Origin: Aceticella autotrophica
GTDB lineage: Bacteria > Bacillota > Thermoanaerobacteria > Thermoanaerobacterales > Thermoanaerobacteraceae
Assembly (NCBI RefSeq): GCF_017357865.1
Contig: NZ_CP060096.1
Span: forward strand, 992,001-1,056,000
DNA length: 64,000 bases
Reading direction: 5' to 3'
The position numbers were made by a program, and so were the translations under genes. Below the pieces are notes generated by a model. That model searched no databases. It had not been told where the DNA came from and saw only the letters and a list, made by a program, of their open reading frames with translations. Of this stretch, positions 1-9,183 are shown piece by piece (the stretch's first letter is position 1; every line of letters begins with the position of its first letter).

Positions 1-2
1 AA

Positions 3-728
3 AAATATTTGTGCGCCAAATTTCTCGGACTGCCTGATATGGTTAAATGTCTTGTACCGGATTTACCTGAAATAATCGATACTAAGATTGATTTATATAA
101 AAATGATAAATCGCTGATGAGGGAAATAGTACGTACAGGGAAGAAATTTGTAAGCGATAAGGCAAAAATATATATGGGGTATTATAAAGCTCTTGAAATG
201 CAAAATAAGTTCGAGGGAATAATGAAAATGGGTTTTTCTCCAAATGAAGCCATAAAAAGCCTTGAAGGTGAGGATGTGAAAGTAATAAATAATGGAAATT
301 TAAAGATTGCATTGTTGGCACATTCTTATGACATTATGGATGACTACATTTGTATGGGAATTGTAGATAGATTGCGAGAAATGGGAGCATTTGTTTATAC
401 CATAGAAATGATAGAAAAAAATAAAATTGAAATGGGAGTTAGAAAATTACCCAAAGATTCTTTTTGGACATATGGACATGATATTTTGGGTGCAGGTCAA
501 TATTTTCTTGACAATAAAAATGTAGATGGAGTAATAACTGTATCAGCTTTTGGCTGTGGACCTGATTCGTTGATAGAGGACCTTTTAGAAAGATACTACA
601 AAAGAGATGGCAAAATTCCTTTTATGTCATTAACAATTGATGAGCATACGGGTGAAGCAGGTATACTTACAAGGCTTGAAGCATTTATGGATTTATTAAG
701 GTGGAAAAAAGGAGAGATTGTTATATGA
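3..728 (+). CDS. 2-hydroxyacyl-CoA dehydratase/activase-related protein, 5' truncated
   Basis: The reading frame is open to the window edge, so the N-terminus lies outside. The visible 240 or so residues match the C-terminal part of the acyl-CoA dehydratase activase-related (DUF2229/HgdB-like) family. An early segment AKFLGLPDMVK is followed by a second Rossmann-like half with SAFGCGPDS and a closing DEHTGEAGILTRLEAFMDLL. Proteins of this family accompany ATP-dependent activases of 2-hydroxyacyl-CoA dehydratases, and many have no known substrate. The stop overlaps the start of the next gene (ATGA), so the two are translationally coupled. The exact substrate cannot be read from sequence. Confidence 0.75.
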   Translation, partial: KYLCAKFLGLPDMVKCLVPDLPEIIDTKIDLYKNDKSLMREIVRTGKKFVSDKAKIYMGYYKALEMQNKFEGIMKMGFSPNEAIKSLEGEDVKVINNGNLKIALLAHSYDIMDDYICMGIVDRLREMGAFVYTIEMIEKNKIEMGVRKLPKDSFWTYGHDILGAGQYFLDNKNVDGVITVSAFGCGPDSLIEDLLERYYKRDGKIPFMSLTIDEHTGEAGILTRLEAFMDLLRWKKGEIVI

Positions 729-1798
729 AGATAACATATCCACATATGGGTCCGCTTAATATAGCTTTGAAAACTATGTTTTCAGGTATAGGGGTAGATA
801 TTATTGAGCCTCCCCCAATTACAAATCGAACCTTATCCCTTGGTGTAAAATATTCCCCCGAATTTGCATGTCTTCCCCTTAAAATTAATCTTGGCAATTT
901 TATAGAAACCTTAGAAAAAGGTGCTGATACTATTATAATGCTTGGTGGTGTCGGTCCATGCCGTTTTGGATATTATGGTGAGGTTCAAAGAGAAATACTT
1001 AAGGACCTTGGTTTTGATTTTAAAATGATAATTGTAGAGCCCCCGCATGGAAGATTGGCTGATTTTTTTAAAGAGCTTTCAGAAGAATTTCCTGGTATCG
1101 GATGGCAACCAGCTTTGAAATCATTAATATTTGCGATACAAAAAATTTTTGCGGCAGATAAGCTTGAAAAACAGCTTCTTAATTATAGAGCTCATGAAAA
1201 TGAAACAGGGCTTGTTACAAAGATTTATGATGAATATACAAAATTATTGGATGAATCTCAAAATAAAAAAGAACTTGATGAGGTATTACATGAAGGAATA
1301 CTCAAAATGAAACATAATGCAAATCGGATCAATGATATTCAAATTAAAGTAGCGGTTGTTGGAGAAATATATTTACTATTAGAGGCTTTTTCAAATATGA
1401 ACATTTGTAAAGCCCTCAATGAATTAGGGGTTGAAGTTACAAAAACAGAATATTTATCAGATTATTTAAAAAACAGTGCTTTTAAATTACCACAGAAATT
1501 AGAATTTAAAAAAAATGCTAAAGGATATCTTGAAAGGGATATAGGGGGACATGGATTAAATACTGTTGCAAACACGGTAAAGTATGCAAAAAAAGGTTAT
1601 GATGGAATTATTCAGGTATTTCCATTTACATGCACGCCAGAGATTGTTGCACAGGGAATTATTGCAAAAATAGGTCGTGATATGAACATACCGGTAATGT
1701 CATTAAGCTATGATGAAAATACGGGACAGGCTGGATATCAGACAAGACTTGAGGCATTTGTAGATTTACTTGCAAGAAAAAAGATGAAAAAAATATGA
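725..1798 (+). CDS. 2-hydroxyacyl-CoA dehydratase-like (DUF2229/HgdB) protein
   Basis: I chose ATG 725 because it overlaps the upstream stop as ATGA; the frame extends further upstream only inside the previous gene. The 357-residue protein opens with MKITYPHMGPLN and carries EFACLPLKINLGNFIE and GGVGPCRFGYYG, which hold conserved Cys residues typical of the HgdB-like FeS-binding fold. It ends with SYDENTGQAGYQTRLEAFVD. That ending is closely similar to the end of the upstream protein, so the pair shares a duplicated C-terminal domain. It is probably a partner in an activase/dehydratase-like complex. No hydratase substrate genes are visible. Confidence 0.75.
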   Translation: MKITYPHMGPLNIALKTMFSGIGVDIIEPPPITNRTLSLGVKYSPEFACLPLKINLGNFIETLEKGADTIIMLGGVGPCRFGYYGEVQREILKDLGFDFKMIIVEPPHGRLADFFKELSEEFPGIGWQPALKSLIFAIQKIFAADKLEKQLLNYRAHENETGLVTKIYDEYTKLLDESQNKKELDEVLHEGILKMKHNANRINDIQIKVAVVGEIYLLLEAFSNMNICKALNELGVEVTKTEYLSDYLKNSAFKLPQKLEFKKNAKGYLERDIGGHGLNTVANTVKYAKKGYDGIIQVFPFTCTPEIVAQGIIAKIGRDMNIPVMSLSYDENTGQAGYQTRLEAFVDLLARKKMKKI

Positions 1799-1863
1799 TT
1801 TATTGGTATACTTATAATAGCATGAAGCAAATCTGTGTTTAGTATTTTTATGGGGTGATTTTC

Positions 1864-2664
1864 GTGAAGGAGTTAGGTGAATTTTTAAAAAATGAAAGAT
1901 TAAAAAAAGGTATTACACTTGATGAACTGCAAGAGATAACAAAAGTCAGGATAAAATATTTAAAAGCTATAGAGGATGGAAACTTGGATGATATACCGGC
2001 ATTGGTTTATGCAAAGGGATTCATAAAGAGTTATGCAGAGGCTGTCGGGGTTGATGCTAATGAACTTTTAAGCAAATATAATTATTTATTTGAGGAAAAA
2101 GAAGAAGCAAATAAAATTGAAGATGTTTCGACATATCAAAAGGCGGAAAAAAATTTCGATACTGCTGTGTTTTTGAGAAAATTAATTAAACCAATTATAG
2201 GGATAATTATAGTGGGTATTTTATGTTATGGAATATACTATATTGTTGCACAGATAAATAAAGCGGTTACCCCTGTTCCAAACACAACACAGACAAATAA
2301 AAGCAACAAAAACAATTCTAATAAAACAACTGCAAATTCAGTATATAATCAAAATGATTTTATAACTGCTTTGCAACTTGTAAGCAGTACAAAAAAGGAC
2401 GTTGAATATAAGATTATAACTGCAAATAAAACAAACAAGGTAGATATTTTTATTCCGGGGCAGCAATGCTGGTTCAGTATTAAAGCTGATGGTGCTAATG
2501 TATATGAAGGTACTCTGTATAACGGCATGTCAAAAAGCTTTAATATAAAAAACAATATTGAAATTTTGATGGGAAATCCCCCAGATGTTAAAATTACAGT
2601 AGATGGACAAGATATACAGAAAATCAGTATACCTGCACCTGTTACATTAAAAATACACAGATAG
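1864..2664 (+). CDS. rodZ: RodZ-like HTH / single-TM / DUF4115 protein
   Basis: Start GTG 1864 follows a GGGGTGA ribosome site at 5-base spacing; an in-frame GTG nine bases earlier lies on top of that site. Residues about 4-70 form an XRE-type helix-turn-helix (ITLDELQEITKVRIKYLKAI). A single transmembrane helix lies near residues 115-138. A Thr/Asn/Lys-rich linker follows, then a C-terminal beta domain of DUF4115 type from about residue 175. This order of domains is that of RodZ, which links MreB to the cell-wall elongation machinery. The 266-residue length is normal for Firmicutes. No mre genes are nearby, so the role rests on architecture alone. Confidence 0.75.
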   Translation: MKELGEFLKNERLKKGITLDELQEITKVRIKYLKAIEDGNLDDIPALVYAKGFIKSYAEAVGVDANELLSKYNYLFEEKEEANKIEDVSTYQKAEKNFDTAVFLRKLIKPIIGIIIVGILCYGIYYIVAQINKAVTPVPNTTQTNKSNKNNSNKTTANSVYNQNDFITALQLVSSTKKDVEYKIITANKTNKVDIFIPGQQCWFSIKADGANVYEGTLYNGMSKSFNIKNNIEILMGNPPDVKITVDGQDIQKISIPAPVTLKIHR

Positions 2665-2798
2665 AATTAAAAGCAATTTCATACCTTGCCTTAATTATAG
2701 TAACTAATTAAAAACGTGTAGAATAATATATCATAGATATTGTTTTAAGTAAATAAACAAATTATTTTCTGCATGTTTAAAAAATTTGGGGTGAGAGT

Positions 2799-3035
2799 AT
2801 GGAAGCAAAGCTACGGTATGGAAGAGACTATCATATTTACAAAGATTATGAAAGACTTTATGGAAATCTTGATATATTAAAGTTTGCAACAGTAAAAAAA
2901 CTTGTTGAAACAGGAGAATACGAAGAATGGAAAGACTATAAAGAATTTAAAGAATGGTGTGATTTCAAAGAAAAAGATGACTGGAAGAACTCGAAAAATT
3001 ACATCGAATGGGAAATCAGCAAGCTAAATTCATAA
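2799..3035 (+). CDS. Small Trp/Lys/Glu-rich protein of unknown function
   Basis: A 78-residue protein that I do not recognise. ATG 2799 has a good ribosome site (GGGGTGAGAG). It is very rich in Lys, Glu, Asp, Tyr and Trp. Residues about 43-74 contain a loose repeat of W-K-x-Y/F-K-E blocks (EEWKDYKEF, KEWCDFKEK, DDWKNSKNY). There is one Cys, no signal peptide and no membrane segment. It stands alone between rodZ-like and whiA, and its stop codon falls inside a long palindrome that probably ends its transcript. A soluble charged protein is likely; no function is assigned. Confidence 0.55.
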   Translation: MEAKLRYGRDYHIYKDYERLYGNLDILKFATVKKLVETGEYEEWKDYKEFKEWCDFKEKDDWKNSKNYIEWEISKLNS

Positions 3036-3083
3036 TTATACAAACTCCTATTGATTTAAATCGATAGGAGTTTGTATAATTAT
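3032..3083 (+). terminator. Long palindrome, likely bidirectional terminator
   Basis: A 26-base arm (3032-3057) is followed directly by its reverse complement (3058-3083) with a single G-T wobble. Core arms are CAAACTCCTATTGAT and ATCGATAGGAGTTTG. It includes the stop codon of the small upstream gene and precedes whiA. There is no clear T tract, so transcription-stop function is inferred from stem length and position. Confidence 0.6.
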
Positions 3084-3124
3084 GTAGTATAATAAAAATG
3101 TAGTAAGACATGAGGTGGAATAAA

Positions 3125-4084
3125 ATGTCTTTTTCATCTGTAACAAAAAATGAGCTTTCAAAAATTTATCCTCCTGATATATGTTGCAAAATTGCAGAAC
3201 TTGCTGCTCTTACAAGGTCTATAGGTACAATATCAATTTACGGGCATCAGAGAATGAGTTTAAGCTTTATAACAGAAAATGCTTCTGTTGCAAGGCTCAT
3301 CTTTAAATTAATCAAAGATATATTCGGTATTACGTCAGAAGTCATGGTAAAAAGGAATAGCCATTTTAAAAAATCTCTTAGCTACTTAATATTGATTCCG
3401 GAAAAATCATATGCAGAGACTATACTTAAAGTTGTTAAGATACTTAATAATGGCGAAGATGGGATAAAATTAAATTATGGCATTGATAAAGACATTATAA
3501 AGTATAAATGTTGTAAAAGAGCATATTTAAGGGGAGTCTTCTTAGGAGGCGGTTCGTTAAGCGATCCCGAAAAAGGATATCATCTTGAATTTATTACACA
3601 AAATATAGCTCATGCAAAAGATTTAAAAGGATTAATAAATTCTTATCATTTACATTCAAAAATCATTGCAAGAAAAAATAATTATGTAGTATACTTAAAA
3701 GAAGGAGAAAATATTGTCGATATTTTGAATATAATAGGCGCACATAAATCCCTGTTAAATTTTGAGAATATAAGGGTCTTCAAGGATATGAGAAATAAGG
3801 TTAACAGGCTTGTAAATTGTGAAACTGCAAATTTAACAAAAACAATAAATGCTTCAATAAGGCAGATTGAAAACATAGATTATATAAAACAAACAGTGGG
3901 TTTAAATAATCTACCTGATAGTTTAAAAGAAATTGCTGAGATACGTTTAAAATACCCTGATATAAGTTTAAAAGAATTAGGTCAAATGTTGGTTCCTCCT
4001 GTTGGAAAATCAGGAGTAAATCATAGATTAAGAAAAATCGAAGAAATAGCATTAAAAATAAAGGAAAGGAGACTAAAATCATGA
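3125..4084 (+). CDS. whiA: WhiA-type DNA-binding protein
   Basis: ATG 3125 is preceded by GAGGTGG; an in-frame codon 15 bases upstream overlaps this site. The 319-residue product begins [16 protein letters not shown] and has the WhiA layout: an N-terminal LAGLIDADG homing-endonuclease-like region (catalytically dead in the family) with [22 protein letters not shown], then a C-terminal helix-turn-helix with [16 protein letters not shown]. WhiA is conserved in Gram-positive bacteria and affects division and cell-cycle genes. Its stop overlaps the ATG of the HPr-like gene, the usual whiA-HPr pairing in clostridia. Confidence 0.93.
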   Translation: MSFSSVTKNELSKIYPPDICCKIAELAALTRSIGTISIYGHQRMSLSFITENASVARLIFKLIKDIFGITSEVMVKRNSHFKKSLSYLILIPEKSYAETILKVVKILNNGEDGIKLNYGIDKDIIKYKCCKRAYLRGVFLGGGSLSDPEKGYHLEFITQNIAHAKDLKGLINSYHLHSKIIARKNNYVVYLKEGENIVDILNIIGAHKSLLNFENIRVFKDMRNKVNRLVNCETANLTKTINASIRQIENIDYIKQTVGLNNLPDSLKEIAEIRLKYPDISLKELGQMLVPPVGKSGVNHRLRKIEEIALKIKERRLKS

Positions 4085-4347
4085 CTGAAAAAACGGTCGA
4101 AATTAAGAATAAAACAGGTCTTGATGCAAGACCAGCAGCTTTATTTGTACAAACCGCAAGTAAATTTTCTTCCCAAATCTGGGTGGAAAAAGACAATAAA
4201 AAGGTAAATGCTAAAAGCATTATGGGGATTATGTCCCTTGGAGTTGGAGAGTGCGATACTATTAAATTAATAGCAGATGGAAGTGATGAGCAAGAGGCAA
4301 TAAAATCACTATTAAATTTAATTGATTCAAAATTTGGTGAAGAATAG
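4081..4347 (+). CDS. HPr-family protein with Asp15 (Crh-like)
   Basis: An 88-residue HPr fold protein. The usual GLHARPAA active-site block reads [12 protein letters not shown], so position 15, normally the His that accepts phosphate from enzyme I, is Asp. Ser46, the HPr kinase target, is kept in [11 protein letters not shown]. This pattern matches Crh-type regulators (Bacillus Crh has Gln15), which take part in catabolite control but cannot carry phosphate for sugar transport. Start ATG overlaps the whiA stop and the ribosome site lies inside whiA (AAAGGAG). Regulatory role is inferred from the two key residues. Confidence 0.85.
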   Translation: MTEKTVEIKNKTGLDARPAALFVQTASKFSSQIWVEKDNKKVNAKSIMGIMSLGVGECDTIKLIADGSDEQEAIKSLLNLIDSKFGEE

Positions 4348-4378
4348 ATAAAAGGTTTTCAAAGATTTACATGAAATT

Positions 4379-4416
4379 AAAAATTAATGCTATTTATAAG
4401 CATTAATTTTTAATTT
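4379..4416 (+). terminator. Rho-independent terminator after whiA-HPr
   Basis: Stem AAATTAATGCT (4381-4391) pairs with AGCATTAATTT (4399-4409) and is followed by a T-rich run. It separates the HPr-like gene from dnaE. Confidence 0.75.
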
Positions 4417-4447
4417 TAAATTGAATTTCTCCGTGAAGGTGATAATT

Positions 4448-7400
4448 ATGTTTGTACATCTGCATGTTCATTCGGAATACAGCTTATTAGATGGCTCATG
4501 CAGGATAAAAGAGCTAATAAGGAAGGTTAAAGAACTAAATATGTCATCAGTTGCCATAACCGATCATGGGGTAATGTATGGTGTAATAGATTTTTATAAA
4601 GAAGCAAAAGCTCAAGGTATAAAACCAATCATAGGATGTGAAATATATATTGCACCACGTTCCTTATATGACAAGGATTATGGTATTGATAATCAGAATT
4701 ACCATCTGGTGCTTTTGTGCAAAAATCTAACAGGTTATCGAAATCTAATGGAAATTGTTTCAAAAGCATCAATTGATGGATTTTATTACAAACCGAGGAT
4801 TGACCATGATTTTTTAAGGAGTCATAGTGAAGGATTAATAGCATTAAGTGCCTGTCTTGGTGGTGAAATACCTTCATATCTGTTAATGGGTGATTATGAA
4901 AAAGCACATGATACCGCCATTTTATATCAGTCAATATTTGGAAAGGATAACTTTTATTTAGAACTTCAGGACCATGGTATTGAAGAGCAGGAAAAGATTA
5001 ATTTACAGCTTATTGAATTGTCTAAGGAAACAGGTATACCATTAGTTGCAACAAATGATGTACATTATCTTGAAAAATCGGATCACAAAGCACACGAAGT
5101 CCTTTTATGTATCCAGACTGGGAAAAATTTAGAGGACAAAGACAGGATGTCATTTCCTACTGATGAATTTTATCTTAAATCACCTGAAGAGATGGAAAAG
5201 CTATTCTCTTTTTGTAAAGAAGCTATTCAAAATACTGAAAAAATTGCAGATATGTGTGATATTGAATTTGAGTTTAATAAAACTAAGCTTCCTAAATATG
5301 AGCTGCCTGATGGAATAACATCAGCAGAATATTTAAGGCAACTATGTTTTGATGGTTTAAAGAAAAGATATAGTGAAATAACTGATGAGATAATAGACAG
5401 GCTAAATTATGAGATATCTGTTATTGAACAGATGGGATTTGTAGATTATTTCTTAATTGTATGGGATTTTATTAAATTTGCAAACGACAATAATATTATG
5501 ACAGGTCCGGGAAGGGGTTCTGCAGCCGGCAGTTTAGTGGCATACTGCCTTGGCATAACAAAAATAGATCCGATAAGGTATAATCTTCTTTTTGAAAGGT
5601 TTTTAAATCCTGAAAGAGTCAGCATGCCTGATATTGATTCGGATTTTTGCTATGAAAGAAGACAGGAAGTAATTGATTATGTTGTGAAAAAATATGGAGA
5701 AGATAAGGTTGCACAGATAATTACATTTGGAACTATGGCAGCAAGGGCGGTCATAAGGGATGTGGGCAGAGCTTTAAATTATCCCTATGCCGAAGTTGAT
5801 TCGATAGCTAAGATGATACCTTTTGAACTAAGCATGACTATTGACAAGGCACTTCTATGCAATTTGGAATTAAAGAAAAGATATGAGGAAGATGAAAGGA
5901 TTAAATTACTTATAGATATATCAAAATCCCTTGAAGGGCTTCCGAGACATGCATCAACACATGCAGCAGGTGTTGTCATATCGAGAGAACCCCTTGTTAA
6001 ATATGTTCCGCTTCAGAAGAATGAAGGCACAATTGTAACACAATTTACGATGACAACCCTTGAAGAACTTGGACTGCTTAAAATGGATTTTTTGGGTTTA
6101 AGAACAATTACGGTTATACGAGACACGGTTAACATGATAAAAGAAAATACCGGTATTGATGTAGATATTAATAATATTAATTTCGAGGACAGTCATGTAT
6201 ATGACCTTATAAGCCATGGTGATACGGAAGGGGTTTTTCAGCTTGAGTCATCAGGCATGAAACAATTTATGACGGAATTAAAGCCACAAAAGCTTGAAGA
6301 TATTATAGCAGGGATTTCCCTTTATAGACCAGGTCCTATGGACCAGATACCAAGGTACATAGAAAATAAAAATAATCCAGACAAAATAAAATATGAACAT
6401 CCGCTTTTAAAACCTATACTTGAAGTCACATATGGCTGTATGGTTTATCAGGAACAGGTAATGCAGATAGTACGAGATTTGGCAGGATATTCTCTTGGAA
6501 GGTCTGACCTTGTAAGACGTGCCATGTCAAAGAAAAAAATGAAGGTTATGGAAGAAGAACGAAAGAATTTTATTTTTGGTATAAAAGATGAAAATGGTGC
6601 TTATGTTGTGCCTGGTGCGGTACAAAATGGAGTTGATGAGAAAACCGCAAATAAATTATTTGATGAAATGATGGATTTTGCTAAATATGCTTTTAATAAA
6701 TCCCATGCGGCGGCATATGCTGTTATTGCATATCAAACGGCTTATTTAAAAAAATATTATCCCGTGGAATTTATGGCGGCACTTTTGAATAATTTTGTTG
6801 ATAACATGGACAAGGTTGCATTTTATGTTCAGGTATGCAGAAAAATGGGAATAAAGATATTGCCACCTGATATTAATGAGAGCTTCTCACATTTCAGTGT
6901 CATAGATGCTAATATACGTTTTGGACTTGCAGCTGTTAAAAATGTCGGTTTAAATGTGACATATGAAATAGTTAATAAAAGGGAAGCAAATGGCAAATAT
7001 AAGTCGATAGTAGATTTTTTTGAAAGGTTAGAGGGAAGTCAGTTAAATAAGAAGGCTGTTGAAAGTTTGATAAAGGCAGGTGCTTTTAGCTCATTCGGCA
7101 TTTACAGGTCACAACTTCTTGCAGTATATGAAAAGATGATGGAGGATGTTTATAAAAATAAAGGAAGAAATTTGGATGGGCAGATATCCTTTTTTAAACA
7201 TCATAAAGATACAGAAAATCTAATGGATTTTAGTTTTCCTAATTTAGAAGAATTTCCTAAGAATATAATTTTATCCATGGAAAAAGAAGTGATGGGATTG
7301 TATATAAGCGGACATCCCCTTGATGAGTTTATTGAAGATATTCAAAAGATAACTAAATATACCACGAGGGATATTAAATTAAATGATGAAGAATTGACAA

Positions 7401-7885
7401 AAAGTCAAATATACGATAATCAGGAAGTAATACTGGCAGGAATAATAGAGAGAAAAAAAGTCAAATTTACAAAAAATAATAATATGATGGCATTTATAAG
7501 TATTGAAGATTTATATGGTACGATTGAGGTGATTGTTTTTCCTTCAGTATATGAAAAATACTTAAATTATATTAAAGAAGATTTTCCTGTTATAATTAGG
7601 GGGAAAGTTAGCATAAAAGAAGATGAAGAACCAAAAATACTGTGTGACGAAATAAAACCGCTAACACATATTATAAATAAAAAGCTTTGGCTTAATATTA
7701 AAAAATCTGTAAATATAGAGAAAATTAAAATGATATTAAGCAAACACAAAGGGAATATACCCGTTTTTATAAGATTAAGCAATAAAAATTTTGTAGCAAA
7801 TAAAGATTTATGGGTCAATGGGAATGAACATATGATTGAAGAATTAAATAATATCCTTGGAAAAGATAATGTTAAAATCATGTAA
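4448..7885 (+). CDS. dnaE: DNA polymerase III alpha subunit
   Basis: Start ATG 4448 is chosen because MFVHLHVHSEYSLLDG is the canonical N-terminus and GAAGGTGATAATT provides its ribosome site. The 1145-residue protein is the DnaE1-type replicative polymerase. An N-terminal PHP domain carries HLHVHSEY. The palm carries the catalytic pair in MPDIDSDF at about residues 392-399. Then come a fingers region, a helix-hairpin-helix segment (about 850-900) and an OB-fold (about 985-1060, LAGIIERKKVKF). It stands between terminator hairpins and the pfkA group, the common arrangement in Thermoanaerobacter relatives. A PolC paralogue, usual in Firmicutes, is not in this window. Confidence 0.96.
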   Translation: MFVHLHVHSEYSLLDGSCRIKELIRKVKELNMSSVAITDHGVMYGVIDFYKEAKAQGIKPIIGCEIYIAPRSLYDKDYGIDNQNYHLVLLCKNLTGYRNLMEIVSKASIDGFYYKPRIDHDFLRSHSEGLIALSACLGGEIPSYLLMGDYEKAHDTAILYQSIFGKDNFYLELQDHGIEEQEKINLQLIELSKETGIPLVATNDVHYLEKSDHKAHEVLLCIQTGKNLEDKDRMSFPTDEFYLKSPEEMEKLFSFCKEAIQNTEKIADMCDIEFEFNKTKLPKYELPDGITSAEYLRQLCFDGLKKRYSEITDEIIDRLNYEISVIEQMGFVDYFLIVWDFIKFANDNNIMTGPGRGSAAGSLVAYCLGITKIDPIRYNLLFERFLNPERVSMPDIDSDFCYERRQEVIDYVVKKYGEDKVAQIITFGTMAARAVIRDVGRALNYPYAEVDSIAKMIPFELSMTIDKALLCNLELKKRYEEDERIKLLIDISKSLEGLPRHASTHAAGVVISREPLVKYVPLQKNEGTIVTQFTMTTLEELGLLKMDFLGLRTITVIRDTVNMIKENTGIDVDINNINFEDSHVYDLISHGDTEGVFQLESSGMKQFMTELKPQKLEDIIAGISLYRPGPMDQIPRYIENKNNPDKIKYEHPLLKPILEVTYGCMVYQEQVMQIVRDLAGYSLGRSDLVRRAMSKKKMKVMEEERKNFIFGIKDENGAYVVPGAVQNGVDEKTANKLFDEMMDFAKYAFNKSHAAAYAVIAYQTAYLKKYYPVEFMAALLNNFVDNMDKVAFYVQVCRKMGIKILPPDINESFSHFSVIDANIRFGLAAVKNVGLNVTYEIVNKREANGKYKSIVDFFERLEGSQLNKKAVESLIKAGAFSSFGIYRSQLLAVYEKMMEDVYKNKGRNLDGQISFFKHHKDTENLMDFSFPNLEEFPKNIILSMEKEVMGLYISGHPLDEFIEDIQKITKYTTRDIKLNDEELTKSQIYDNQEVILAGIIERKKVKFTKNNNMMAFISIEDLYGTIEVIVFPSVYEKYLNYIKEDFPVIIRGKVSIKEDEEPKILCDEIKPLTHIINKKLWLNIKKSVNIEKIKMILSKHKGNIPVFIRLSNKNFVANKDLWVNGNEHMIEELNNILGKDNVKIM

Positions 7886-7900
7886 TTTTTAAGATATTTG

Positions 7901-7929
7901 TTGATACTATATTAAAAATAAACTAAAAT
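7901..7929 (+). promoter_or_regulatory. Sigma-A type promoter for the small gene-pfkA-pyk unit
   Basis: TTGATA (7901-7906), a 17-base spacer and TAAAAT (7924-7929), located 29 bases before the start codon at 7958. Confidence 0.55.
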
Positions 7930-7957
7930 AATAATATAAAATCAAGGGGGCCTTTTT

Positions 7958-8152
7958 ATGTGGACGGTAATTTATATGGCAAATAGTTTGAAAACTGCTG
8001 AAAAGGTCAAAAAAATTATGATAAAAGAGGGGTTCTTAGTCAGACTGAGAATCATAGATAAGTATGTAGATAAGAATGGATGTTATGAAGTGATGGTTCC
8101 ATACTCAGAAGCAATTGATGCGCAAAATATTCTTATACGAAACGGTTTATGA
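7958..8152 (+). CDS. Conserved small protein between dnaE and pfkA
   Basis: A 64-residue soluble protein (MWTVIYMANSLKTAEKVKK...) with an AAGGGGG ribosome site. The alternating beta/alpha pattern with MIKEGFLVRLR and YEVMVPYSEAIDAQNIL resembles small ferredoxin-fold signal-transducing proteins of the DUF2007 kind. The family assignment is tentative. It lies 54 bases before pfkA on the same strand and probably shares its transcript. No catalytic residues are evident. Confidence 0.65.
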   Translation: MWTVIYMANSLKTAEKVKKIMIKEGFLVRLRIIDKYVDKNGCYEVMVPYSEAIDAQNILIRNGL

Positions 8153-8206
8153 TGTAATAATACATATAATTCAGGATATAGCGCATAAGGATAAGGAGGA
8201 AATCAA

Positions 8207-9172
8207 ATGAAAACAATAGGAATATTAACCAGTGGCGGCGATGCACCAGGGATGAATGCTGCCATAAGAGCCGTTGTAAGAACTGCTATTTATAATGGTT
8301 TAAAAGTTAAAGGAATTATGCGAGGATATGCAGGTATACTTCAGGGTGAATTTATTGATATGAATTTATCCTCTGTTGCTGATATTCTTCAAAGGGGTGG
8401 AACCATCTTAAGAACTGCCAGGTGTGAAGAATTCAAGCAAAAAGAAGTAAGGAAAAAAGCAGCAGAAATTTTGAAAACTCATGGGATTGAGGGACTTATA
8501 GTAATCGGCGGTGATGGTTCTTTTAGAGGCGCACAGCTTTTAAGCAGTGAGACAGGAGTAAATACCATAGGGATTCCTGGTACAATTGATAATGACATTT
8601 CCTGTTCAGATTATACAATAGGGTTTGATACGGCATGTAATACAGCTATTGATGCTATCAATAAAATAAGAGATACGGCAACATCCCATGAAAGGGCAAA
8701 TATAATAGAAGTTATGGGGAGAAATGCCGGTTATATAGCATTATATGCAGGAGTTGCAGGTGGTGCAGAAATTATAATTCTTCCAGAGGTTCAATGGAAT
8801 ATAAATGAAATCTGTGAAAAAATCACATATGGGATTAAAAGAAAAAAACTCCACCATATAATCGTACTTGCTGAAGGTGTTATAAGTGCAGCTGAATTAG
8901 ATAAAATGATAAGGGAAAGACTTCCGAAACTTGATTTAAGACATACTACACTTGGTTATATTCAGAGAGGTGGTGCACCATCTGTGATGGATAGGATTCT
9001 TGCAAGCAAGATGGGAGCAAGAGCAGTTGAATTGATTCTGGAAAATAAATCTCAAAGGGTTGTAAGTATAAGAAACAATAAAATAGTAGATGATGATATT
9101 AATAGTGCATTATCTATGAAAAAAGAATTTAACTATAACTTATATGAACTTAGTAAAATATTATCAATATAA
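8207..9172 (+). CDS. pfkA: ATP-dependent 6-phosphofructokinase
   Basis: A 321-residue PfkA. It phosphorylates fructose 6-phosphate to the 1,6-bisphosphate in glycolysis. ATP-site motifs [10 protein letters not shown] (10-19) and GGDGSFRG (101-108) are present. The catalytic loop TIDNDI (126-131) holds the base Asp, and the substrate-site motif [10 protein letters not shown] is also present. The Gly at the end of GGDGS is the feature of ATP-dependent rather than PPi-dependent enzymes. Ribosome site AAGGAGG is well placed. pyk follows after 11 bases, giving a two-enzyme glycolytic operon. Confidence 0.96.
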   Translation: MKTIGILTSGGDAPGMNAAIRAVVRTAIYNGLKVKGIMRGYAGILQGEFIDMNLSSVADILQRGGTILRTARCEEFKQKEVRKKAAEILKTHGIEGLIVIGGDGSFRGAQLLSSETGVNTIGIPGTIDNDISCSDYTIGFDTACNTAIDAINKIRDTATSHERANIIEVMGRNAGYIALYAGVAGGAEIIILPEVQWNINEICEKITYGIKRKKLHHIIVLAEGVISAAELDKMIRERLPKLDLRHTTLGYIQRGGAPSVMDRILASKMGARAVELILENKSQRVVSIRNNKIVDDDINSALSMKKEFNYNLYELSKILSI

Positions 9173-9183
9173 GGAGTGAGGAT

